From Membranipora membranacea (lineage: Eukaryota; Bryozoa; Gymnolaemata; Cheilostomatida; Membraniporidae): a DNA stretch of 60,000 bases. This document shows, in pieces, positions 23,357 through 33,168 of the stretch. The notes below the pieces were generated by a model. That model was given only the letters and a program-made list of their open reading frames with translations, had not been told where the DNA came from and searched no databases. The stretch is from the NCBI GenBank assembly GCA_914767715.1, contig OU612066.1:9741001-9801000 (forward strand), given 5' to 3'. Position 1 is the first letter of the stretch; each line of letters opens with the position of its first letter. Both the position numbers and the translations under genes were made by a program.

Positions 23357-24450
23357 GAATTGTAGTCATTTGGTAGAAAACTATTTCGTCGAAAAGTCAT
23401 TTGGTAGAACAATTTTTCGTCGAATGGTCACTTGGTAGAATAACTTTTCGTCGAATTTCCACCAGGTGACCACAACCCCTTGGTCATTTGGTAGAAAACT
23501 CTTGGTCAGTATGTCGAAAATAAATTTGATTATTTATTACTGATTTATATACTGTATTCCTACCACTTATTGAGACTGGAGACAACATGTGCCTCCTAGG
23601 AGTGCTCATATGTACCAGAGATCACAAATCAACAGTTGATTGGTTGGTGAGTAAAAAGAAACTCTGGAGTGAAAACTAACTTAAGACAGGCCTATTCCAA
23701 AAAGTGAGTACTCAAGTATGTGTATATATATACTGTAAAGTTGTTATCAAACAATGTAGGTAACTGCCAGCTGCCTGTTGTAGCTTTTCTACAGTTAGTT
23801 TGCACTCATTATATTACAATGTGGAGGCTGCCACATAAGAGAAACAGTTTTAACAAGGAGTTAACAAAGAGTTAACACCTTAGTTTCAAGCTTTTCCCTT
23901 CTATCCTTCCTCTGATGCAGATGTAGCAATAGTAGGCCAACTATATATATGGAGTGCAGAAAACTGAAAGCGGAGTGAGTGAATACAAGAGTCTTGGGCC
24001 AATAGTAATGAAGTAACCAGGTTGAGATGTGTCAAGTCGTAAGTAAGTATACATGCTTGTGACTCAAAACGCCAGTGCTGAGCCAGGGAGGGCGGATGTA
24101 TCCCATCCCATCCTCTCTGGTTGAGCAGGGATCGGTTTTTTTCTTGATGCAATGAAAGACAGCATACACTAGCTACAGTTCTTATAGGCCTGGTGTCCTA
24201 TCTCCTATCTCCCCTGGTCTATCTCTCTGTACTGTTCTGTCTCTGAAATGGTATAGACATTTTGTTGAAATGAAAAGCGTATTTATTCAACTAAGGGTCA
24301 ATTTCTATATGTTCTAGGAAGTGTCGGCAGCAAAGAGAAACCTCAATGTGGGTTATATTTGACTGGATACAAAGACCATGATGATTGAAAATCAATGTCA
24401 CTGCGCTGACTCATGGATTTCATTCTCAACCACTAGAAAAAATTACCTAC

Positions 24451-27211
24451 CTTCCTTCCGGTTGATGGTGTAATGACAGTTCGGAGTGCTATTGGATCTC
24501 CAGTGTATTTTCCTGACGGAGTGAAGGCATAACGATCGTATCGGAGCAGTTCATGGATGTAACTTCTTCTAAAAGTGAGTAATTTCAACCATGATAAAAT
24601 CAGCTGTATTCCTTGGTTATTTCAATGTGATAATATGTCTAGCTGCTTGCTGACAAGAACGTGAGAAAGATGGAGGAAAACAGAAAAGCAATTGATATAC
24701 CTTACAATAGCTAGAATTAAGTTAATGCTTAATAATGTTTAAGTTTAATGTAACCTAGCAGTGAAGTTGGCTGACAGGTAGGACGATAACGTGTTGTGTG
24801 AATGTACATCAAGTATGTTTGAAATGATCAAATTTTCCACCCGCTAATGGTAACAGAATAAATAGGAGGCTCACCTTCTCTACATCTTTGAATAGCCATA
24901 TCCACACAAGCTGATGATGTAGAGTCATTGTCTGTTTCAGCTGGTGGTGGTTTTTGCTGTAGCGGTGGTGTTTGCTGCAGCGGTGGTGTTTGCTGCAGCG
25001 GTGGTGTTTGCTGTAGCGGTGGTGTTTGCTGCAGCGGTGGTGTTTGCTGTAGCGGTGGTGTTTGCTGTAGCGGTGGTGTTTGCTGTAACGGTAGCTGGCC
25101 AGTGTTGTCATCATGTGTAGACTCAACATCGGATCGAAACATTGAAGCAATCCACACAGCAGGCCTTGGCGTCACAAAAATATTTTGCAACCTGGAAAAA
25201 GTAAGTGTAATGAATCAATCCACTTGGTAATCAGTCAATTGATGTTCATCCTTCGTTAGTCTCTCCCCCACCTCTTTAAACCACTGCTGCCACACAGCCA
25301 AATGTGTGCTTATAGAAATCTTTATAGCTCAAAACTAAGAAAATGAGGCTGCAATCTCCCTAATGTCTCCCTAATAACTTGCACAAGCTGATCGTCCAAA
25401 TTAGGGTATGAAAATAATTATCTACCGCAACAGGTGACGTTGGCGCTTGGGTTTTCAGATAGTGTTAGTGATAACAAGATAGTACATACTGTGCATCAGT
25501 CGGTGTAGGGTCTTCATCTGGTATGTCATCTATGAACACTTGGAAAGCACTTTTTTCTGAGGCCACCTTCGGTCGACTGTAAACAAAAGACAATTGTACA
25601 TACACTTCATCTAGTACACCTAACAAAACTATAAGCTTAATTACTAAGTATTATTATGTGACTATCTTTTACAAAATTTACAAGATTACCTAACCTAAAT
25701 TAACAAGTAAGAATTAAAGAACACCAGAGCTCTTCATCCCATTTGAGGATGGATACCAGCTACAATTTTTCGCTCTAAAGCCGTATGGAAGGAACTGGTG
25801 TATTTAGATTGCTTACGATGTTTTGTCACAATTCAAGATATCTCCCAAAAAGCATGCTTTTAATGTATGGTAGAGAAGAAATAACAACATACATTTCATA
25901 TTTTCAAATTTCGATGGAACAAATATATACATACCTTTGCTTTCGTTTCACAGAAACTGCAGAGGTAGTTTCCTGCCCAGCGGGACTTACTCCAACAGAT
26001 GGTCTTTTCAGCATTTCCCTGTTAATACGAAGATAAATAAGGTAAACATTTCACACATGCAAATAAATTCCTTGATATTTCTTCATATTTAAGTGATTAT
26101 ACAAAGTAAAACCAAATATTTAAATATAATGCCAGGATTTTTTGCAATCAAGTCCCAAATCAGATTGACAGTTACATGCTAAGTCTGTAATTCATATGAT
26201 TTTAATCACATTTTGGGATGACAGCAAAGAGCACTCCTTGATGACAGGTAAGGCCTGAAACTTAGAGGACAACCAGGGTTTTGTAGCAATGCATAAATAA
26301 ATAGTAAAGAATGTGCTATGCTGCATCAGCTTTGTGCATGATGCCGTGCAAACTCAAAGTAGTTGCTGACTCTTAGCTGAGATACACTTTAGTTTAGGGA
26401 AGGTTCAAAGACATTGCTGTATTAATGATGGAGAAAATGCTAAATATAACAGGAACAGGAAACTACTCTGTGAGGTTCTATATTAGTTGAGTTTGAGTAG
26501 CATTATAGAACCTGATGGATGAAATGTTTTAATGAATTCAATGAATTCTCATAATCATCCAATTTAGATTTGGACTATTTCCCTTTGCATAAGGTCCAAT
26601 CTGCTATCAATCAATGAGAACTTGTTCGAAACCCTGGTTGCCCTAAGAGTTAACTTATCATGGTGTCACAATGACCAGGTACATGAAGATGGCACTATAG
26701 TCAAGGTAAGTGTGACTAGCCAATGTGACAATGAATGTGCATAATAAACCATATGCTAAAATACCAAAACAGCCCCTCTTTTTCTGATCTCTTAAGATGG
26801 TTGTAATCTGATGTGTGATCATAAGAGCTATCAAAATGTGTTACCAATTAATGTACACGAAGGAAGGTTTACCATTGTTACATTCTCTCATTTATGTTAT
26901 TATTGGTAATGAAAGAACTTGCTAACTGTCTAGCAAACATGCACATTTAATGAAGCTTCGACAATCACTTACCCAGCGCTTGTTCTTCTCGTACTGTCAA
27001 AACAGCTATCACATGTAAATTTGATATCCTTTTTTTCTCTTACAGCATGTCTATACTCTGCCTGGGTAATGTTTGTATGTATCCGACAAGTCCACTGTTC
27101 GCAGTGATCACACTGGATCCCCTGCCTTCGGTTACTGACATCAACATTACAAGTTACACACGGATTTAATTTATCTTGACGTATTGCTGCTTTTCTTAGT
27201 GGTCTCTGCAT
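24451..27211 (-). CDS. TIR-enclosed zinc-finger protein with LQQTPP repeats
   Basis: Minus-strand exons 27211-26973, 26018-25935, 25576-25490 and 25191-24875 join in agreeing phase, giving at least 242 residues. Exon 1 holds a treble-clef-like zinc motif, C18-x2-C21-x12-C34-x2-C37-x4-C42-x2-H45-x21-C67-x2-C70; it is PHD-like, but the fifth and sixth ligands are C and H instead of H and C. Exon 3 contains FQVFIDD (119-125). Exon 4 contains eight LQQTPP-type repeats, an acidic/Ser-rich stretch and ACVDMAIQRCRE. The next exon starts at 24568. In the phase given by exon 4 it ends at a stop at 24489 (26 residues). In another frame it is open to a strong GTAGGT donor at 24451 (RSYIHELLRYDRYAFTPSGK and onward), so the 3' end is unresolved. 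The function is unknown; the zinc finger suggests chromatin or protein binding. Confidence 0.68.
24944..25092 (-). repeat. 18-bp coding minisatellite (LQQTPP x8)
   Basis: Plus-strand unit GGTGGTGTTTGCTGYAGC, eight copies with only T/C and A/G third-position-like changes. It is translated on the minus strand as the LQQTPP array. The near-identity of units points to recent slippage or unequal exchange. Confidence 0.95.
26265..26644. mobile_element. TTAA-type MITE, degraded copy
   Basis: About 380 bp homologous along its whole length to the intact element at 58324-58700. Shared blocks include ACTCAAAGTAGTTGCTG, AGGAACAGGAAACT, CTGATGGATGAAATGTTT and GCTATCAATCAATGAGA. The ends (AGGACAACCAGGGTTT and AAACCCTGGTTGCCCT) are diverged and the TTAA flanks are mutated to TTAG and AAGA. 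It is inserted between exons 1 and 2 of the TIR-enclosed gene. Confidence 0.88.
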
Positions 27212-27264
27212 GTTCACGGTTTGTGTTCAACTGACCTGTATCGAAAGTTTTTATACCTACACAT

Positions 27265-27740
27265 CCTCTCAAAATCCAAAGCTGGAGGATTTACAAGACA
27301 ATAATGCTCATAACAACTCTTTCATGTATTGAATAATTTCATAATTCATGTAACCTAGATGATATTATTCAGCTTTTCACATAGGATTAACTGCTCATAG
27401 CCAGTCTTCTGTATTGTTTCAATTTATCAGTTGTGTGAGCTTTCTTAGGGATTAGCCGCTCATCGCAAGTCTTCTGTATTGTTTGAATTTATCAGATTTG
27501 TGAGTTTTCTTAGGGATTAGCCGCTAATTGCAAGTCTTCCGCATTGTTTCAGTTCTGTGAGTTTTCTTACCTACCTACCCTCTCAAAATCCAAAGCTGGA
27601 GGATTTACAAGACAATAATGCTCCTAACAATTCTTTCATGTATTGAATAATTTCATAATTCACGTAACCTAGATGATATTACTCAGCTTTTCACATAGGG
27701 TTAACTGCTCATAGCCAGTCTTCTGTATTGTTTGAATTTT
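27265..27740. repeat. 314-bp direct repeat with inner 60-70 bp repeats
   Basis: CCTCTCAAAATCCAAAGCTG starts at 27265 and again at 27579, each followed by about 160 bp at high identity. Between the copies, a shorter unit containing GGATTAGCCGCT, CAAGTCTTC and GTGAGTTTTCTTA is repeated about three times. The repeat lies just upstream of the zinc-finger gene start codon (27211, minus strand), so it may be part of its promoter region. Confidence 0.88.
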
Positions 27741-28997
27741 AACAGTTTTTTTCTAAGAAAAGAGCAAAATTAATGAGATCCCAGAATGAGTTGACCTTCC
27801 CAGTGACTTCAAAGTAGCCTCGTCACACAGTTAACTTCAATGGGTGCTTGTATATTGAAGAAATTCCTACATCATTTTTCTCAAACATTGTCCAAATTTT
27901 ATTTTCTTGTACTTTGACAAACAATAATGTATATAGATAACAAAGGGAAACAAATTTTAGACTCGAATGTAAAGAAAAATATATTCAGCGTGATGCATGC
28001 GAAAAGTCACAAATGAATATACATGTAGCTACAGGATGAAAAAAATTACAGTTATCATTCATCTATAGTTAAGCTAAGTTGGTAAGACATTTAGTGCCAG
28101 AATGGGGTAGGCTAGTATAATTATTATGAATCTTTTGAGTGCAGAAACTGCTTTATGCTGTCGTCTGATGAAGCCAGGCTATGCGCAAATTGCAATATGA
28201 TGTTGTGTTATTTATGTGTTGTTGTAAATTATACTGAGTTGTCGAGTCATATGATAATTGGTGGACGATGAATACCAGTTTCATGCAGATAGATTGTGAT
28301 CTCAGGCAATATGGAGCATGTGATAGCAATATTGCAAGTTTTAGGCTGACCTCTGCTTCTCCATCTATAAACACAAAAATTGTGGGTAATGGCAAGTAGT
28401 AACAGGGGACTCTTTGGTAACAGGAACTGGGCAAATCATCATTCATACATGACACTGACAGTTGGCAACTTGGCAGGGGCAGGGCTCCCAATCTGGACTC
28501 TGGTAGTGCATCGCCCAATCCAGCACGTGGACCTGGGTTACATTTGGATCTCTGGTACATATGAGCACTCCTAGGAGGCACATGTTGTCTCCAGTCTCAA
28601 TAAGTGGTAGGAATACAGTATATAAATCAGTAATAAATAATCAAATTTATTTTCGACATACTGACCAAGAATTTTCTACCAAATGACCAAGGGGTTGTGG
28701 TCACCTGGTCGAAATTCGACGAAAAATCATTCTACCAAGTGACCATTCGACGAAAAATTGTTCTACCAAATGACTTTTCGACGAAATAGTTTTCTACCAA
28801 ATGACCAGTTACCCTTGTAAGCAACTGATCCAATCAAATGTATAGAACTAGCAAACCAACTTTTTGTACAATATTGTCCAATAAACATCTTTCTTACATA
28901 TGCATTTTAGAAACTGGTTTATTTTTCTTTCTCACAGTTTCCGGTTAATATTTTTTTTATTATAAATGATTGATGGTGAATTTTTTACTTTGCTTAG

Positions 28998-29399
28998 CAT
29001 AGGACTGCTGCAGTTCCTGATCTTGGGCTTGCTTGGTGTGGGTGGGGGTGGGAAGGATGGAAGCTTTATTTGCTTTGCAGTTCCCAATTTGGCTGCACAT
29101 ACACTTTTAACTGCCAGTGTTGGATCATTTATCTTACCTGAAACACTTTCTGATTGGTTCGGTCTTTTACTCCAGTCCTTGCCTTGGTTCGGTCATATTG
29201 ACACATTTCAAAGTAACATTACAACAATATGTTCCAACCAATCAGAAAGTGTTTCAGGTAAGATAAATGATTCAACATTGGCAGTTAAAAGTGTTTGTAC
29301 AGCCAAATTGGGAACTGCAAAGCAAATAGAGCTTCAATCCTTCCCACCCCCACCCCCACCCACACCAAGCCCAAAATCAGGAACTGCAGCAGTCCTATG
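28998..29399. mobile_element. 402-bp foldback MITE with 8-bp target duplication
   Basis: Two arms of about 165 bp (from CATAGGACTGC inward and from GCAGTCCTATG inward) are reverse complements with few differences and flank a loop of about 70 bp. TTGCTTAG is duplicated exactly at 28990-28997 and 29400-29407. An 8-bp duplication and CA...TG-type ends suit hAT- or P-like transposases. The 162-residue open frame crossing it is a by-product of the palindrome. Confidence 0.93.
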
Positions 29400-29591
29400 T
29401 TGCTTAGCCTTTTACAGCCCTATTCTGTATCAGTCTAGTAACAGCACAACTTAATATTGAAAGTTTGGTGAACTCTATCAGACTTTGAGTTTGGGGTTGA
29501 CCTGGATTGGGTCATTTATGTTTTATACTTATATTCAAGTCATCAACTAGAATAAGGAGTTAGCTAACTCCTTGACAACAACTACCAAAAC

Positions 29592-30554
29592 CACAGGACT
29601 GCCGCAGTTCCTGATTTCGGGTTTGGTGTGGGTGGGGTGGGAAGGATGGAAGCTCTATTTACTTTGAAGTTTTCAGTTTGAAGTAAACATGATTTTTAAC
29701 TATTCAAGTTTTTCACAATTCCCTTACTACAAACTATTACCGGTAGGGGAGAAGAGAAGACAACTCTAGCACCTATTCAGCACTCATTTAGAGCAAATAG
29801 AGCTTCCATCCTTCCCACCCCACACCAAGCCTGTATCGAATAGTTCCGTTTTATCCCGTGAATGACGCAGATGTAAGAGTGCAAAGAATTTTATTTATCT
29901 CCAATAATCTGGAAATCCGGTAACATGGATTGATTCGTTAAAAGACATGTTTGAAAGGTATAAGCGTTTGCAACAAGATTGACATTATGCAAAGACGAGA
30001 TCATAATGGCATTGTATGGAAAAGTTATGGTATTACATAGACACAAAATTAACATTGAACATTACAATTGATACAAAACTCACACATTATGGGGGAATAG
30101 AAAATCCGATAGTGAGCAATAGTGAGCAATTATGAATGGTGACTAGTCGGGATTACATCTAGCTAAAATAAGAATGCCAAAATTATAATAGTATGTCTAA
30201 AGAATGCATCTGAAATGAATATCTGATACCACAGAAAACAATGTCCACATGAAATGTAATGAGATGAGATGTAATGCATGTATCACTAAGTTATCAAACT
30301 GTAGGAATAAAAAAGTAAGAACAACTTACAATATTGATTAGAGCTCTTGGCTAAAAGAAGTATCCTTTCCAATGTCTGGGTGACTAGTGACGGTAAATGG
30401 GTGAAAAGGTGAAATGCTTTAAAAACATCATGAAGGCAGTTTTAGAACAATGGTGGGCTTTGTCAATGCTAGAACACCAATCACCAGACCCCTAACGCCA
30501 AGCGCAACTCCCACGGTTACAAAGCCCAAAATCAGGAACTGCGGCAGTCCTATG
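29592..30554. mobile_element. Sibling foldback element split by a solo LTR
   Basis: The ends CACAGGACTGCCGCAG and CTGCGGCAGTCCTATG match the 402-bp element. Flanks ACCAAAAC (29584-29591) and ACCAATAC (30555-30562) are an 8-bp duplication with one mismatch. The right arm is interrupted after CACACCAAGCC and resumes at AAGCCCAAAATCAGG 690 bp later. Without the insert the element is about 268 bp. Confidence 0.88.
29832..30521. mobile_element. 690-bp solo LTR
   Basis: Begins TGTATCG and ends GGTTACA (TGTA...TACA termini), flanked by an exact 5-bp duplication AAGCC (29827-29831 and 30522-30526). These are the hallmarks of an LTR retrotransposon long terminal repeat left after recombination. The insertion lies inside the right arm of a foldback element, so it is younger than that element. 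AATAAA-like motifs occur near 30305. The orientation and the superfamily are unknown. Confidence 0.82.
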
Positions 30555-30555
30555 A

Positions 30556-32230
30556 CCAATACCAGTTGTGCCAAGATCAGCACTCAAAGAAGACGAACGA
30601 CTAGAGACAACAAACGAAGATACCATTGAGATAACCGTTGATGGACTGATTGACCTAATCCAGAATCTGCCGTACAGAAAGTCCCCTGGCCCTGATTCCA
30701 TAAGAAGAAAGCCAGATATGCTTGCTGACACCAAGATTGCAGCAACCTGTCTCTAACACATTTTCCAGGCGTCAATAGAATAGAAACAGGGCAACTCCCA
30801 GCACAGTGGAAGCTTGCATATGTCACCCCAGTGCATAAAGGTGTTAAAAAAAAATGTGCAGAAAACAAATATCGACCCACATCCCTTACAAGTATCCCAT
30901 GTAAGATGTTGGAACACATCATCCTTCACTTTTTGAACCAAAAACCGAATTATTTTCTTCACAACAGACAACATGGCTTCAGAAGAGGCATGCCCTGTGA
31001 GACGCAACTCTGTGCCACCTACCATGAACTAGCTAAAGCGGCCGAATCGCCGAAAACTACACATGCTGTAGTACTGGACTTCAAGAAAGCTTTTGATAAA
31101 GTTCCACATTCCCTCCTGATGCAACAGCTCAGAAAAGTTCCTGATTTACATCCCCAGCTTATAAACTGGATCCATGACTTTCTTCCTGACAAGAGACAGA
31201 GGGTTGTCGTCAAGAGTCTTGACAATTGGCTGTCACATCTGGAGAATCTCAGGGGTCAGTTCTCGGCCGAACACTTTTTTTGATCTACATCAATGATCTC
31301 CCAGCTACTGTAGACTGCAGTGTAATCCTCTACGCTGATGTCACGTTACTATACCGACCAGTTTCCACTCCTGCTGATGCCACAAGATTTCAGTCAAATA
31401 TAGATGCTATACACAGATGGTCTGAAATTGCTATTTAATGACACCAAATGCCACGTGTTAGCCTTTGGAGATCAAGATTATAGGCCTCTCTATAGACTAG
31501 GGAGCATAGGTATGGAATGGGTTAGTGATACAAAGTGCCTTGATGGTATTTTGCAATCTGACCAGGACACTTGGAGCCATCAAACAGATCTTACATGATG
31601 CTCCAACAGAAGGGCACCTACTGGCATACACAAGTCTGTGATCTGGGATCCAACACTGAATAAGGACATTGAGTGTCTCGAAATGGTACAAAATCGATCA
31701 ATCAGATTTATAAGCTGCCTCAAAGACAGAGAGAGTGTCATTAAGGCTGGCTGTGTACTCGGCCTCCAGTCTCTAAAACAGAGAAGAAAAATCACAGGCT
31801 GGCTCTGCTGACGAAAATACTCCAGGGTGAGGAAAGACATTACACCCTGGCTTTCAGGCCTATGACGAAATATCCACGGACCGGGAAAATATGACCATGA
31901 CAAAAAGGGCTGCTGCTAGAGGTGAAATGACCTCTGTCTATGCAGCATCTCGAGCTTTTCACAGAAGTTTTCTACCAAGAACCATAAGAGATACAAGAGG
32001 TAACAATATGCAAGGCACAAAACCCAGTGCACAACTGGAAACAAAGGGAGGTAGTTCAACCCCCTGTTAAGGAGAACTACCAAACACCCACTGATGCAGA
32101 AAGAACAGTAGATTGCTGTAACCCCTGTAGTAAAAAAACTGTTCGCCGAATGAGGCACTCATTTTACTTTAATGTTCAATGTCGTCAAAGATATTCAAAG
32201 GTACTGTTCAATGTTACTCCTTGATGTAAC
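30556..32230 (+). pseudogene. LINE reverse transcriptase, 5'-truncated and frameshifted
   Basis: Successive frames encode: the KSPGPDS region (about 30685); KYRPTSLTSIPCKMLEHII (about 30870); QHGFRRGMPCETQL (about 30975); VLDFKKAFDKVPH (about 31075); a damaged QGSVLG segment (about 31245); YADVTLLY (about 31330); and a C-terminal AFHRSFLPRTIRDTR region (about 31960). The frames change near 30760, 31255, 31420 and 31600. The second catalytic aspartate of YADD is valine here, so even apart from the frameshifts it cannot polymerise. Compared with the LINE at 2-4 kb the sequence is clearly different and belongs to another lineage. No endonuclease remains. Confidence 0.92.
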
Positions 32231-33168
32231 TACACTTTCACTATGCCCAGTTTATTTACCTCATTCGGCATAGTATCCCACACTAGCTGTGCATAAAGTG
32301 GTTAAAAACTCCAATCAGCAACTAAATTTTGTTATTGCACCATTTTAATTGTATGTGGTAGACTGTTGTAGAGTTTCTTGTTATAAGGCAGGTCATTCAA
32401 TTGCTTAGCTGTTAGCTGATAAATAACGGCCGCTGATGATGAAGTGTGTTAGATTGAGGGATGAAGTAGTGTGTCTGTGCCGGGTGTATGCGTCTTGATG
32501 TGATTTATGTAGGCGTTATCTTATTTGTGAGGGTAATAGGCCTATTGTTGGTGTGGCGATCTTACGCTCATATAAACCTGACCAATAACAAAGCTCTGAT
32601 CTGATACTCATTGCTTGCTAAGCCCTAACTGACGAAGGCTCATTACTGTAGCCAGCTATCCCCAGGATTGGTCACAATTGTCTGATGTATTGTATGAGGC
32701 AGCTTCCCGCTTACGCTGAAGGGATGAGCCCTTACATAACAGGCCTCATAGATCGCAATCACAGATACATGGTTGGAATTTGCTCACTCAAGCCTGCAGA
32801 AAATCTTACTTGAAAGGATAACGGTACTCATGATGTGATTGCTTTCATAGTTCAAAAACCCAGCATGCCATTAATTACATTCCCTTTGTGGCCTCCCTCA
32901 GTCACCAGGTCCCTCTTCTAGTTTTTCCTTGTGTTAGAGTTATGGCTAATTTTTTCATCAAAATGTCTGAGCGCAGTTCAACCCATTTTGATTACGCCTC
33001 ATCTCCAACTGTTTTTTACAACAATACAAGACATGTTGTGATAGTCCTTTTAACCATCTTCCTTTTTGTATTTTGTCAGATCTTTAGTTCCTAGCCCAGT
33101 AGTACCTAAATAGGCTACCAACTACAGAAACAAGTGACTAAAACACTTCTAAATGTATCGTTATTTTC
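32231..33168. other. Intergenic between dead LINE and LRR gene
   Basis: An open frame at 32888-33094 ends in a hydrophobic stretch (HVVIVLLTIFLFVFCQIF) but has no splice partner in phase with the LRR gene and no homology that I recognise. Nothing else is supported. Confidence 0.35.

Larger units (their letters stand above)
23357..28813. mobile_element. 5.46-kb DNA transposon with 267-bp terminal inverted repeats
   Basis: 23357-23623 and 28547-28813 are reverse complements at high identity (only scattered differences) and have equal length. Each TIR opens with alternating blocks GTCATTTGGTAGAA and TTTCGTCGAA repeated two to three times, then GGTGACCACAACCCCTTGG and a unique part ending TGTACCAGAGATC. 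The directly repeated octamer CTTGTAAG lies immediately outside both ends (23349-23356 and 28814-28821), consistent with an 8-bp target-site duplication. The outermost 8 bp of the two TIRs match poorly, which weakens the exact boundary. The interior holds a minus-strand multi-exon zinc-finger gene, a coding 18-bp minisatellite, a TTAA-type MITE and a 314-bp direct repeat. No transposase catalytic domain is recognised, so the superfamily is open (8-bp duplications occur in hAT, P and Mutator-like groups). Confidence 0.85.

Noticed and set aside
24928-25230. Plus-strand Cys/Gly-rich repeat protein (VCCSGG repeats)
   Set aside because: It is the opposite strand of the LQQTPP exon, which has splice sites and phase support; the plus-strand reading has neither.
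28153-28581. 142-residue minus-strand frame near the right TIR
   Set aside because: Partly TIR sequence, no recognised domain, no splice partners.
28966-29454. 162-residue plus-strand open frame
   Set aside because: It lies across the 402-bp foldback palindrome and mirrors its two arms.
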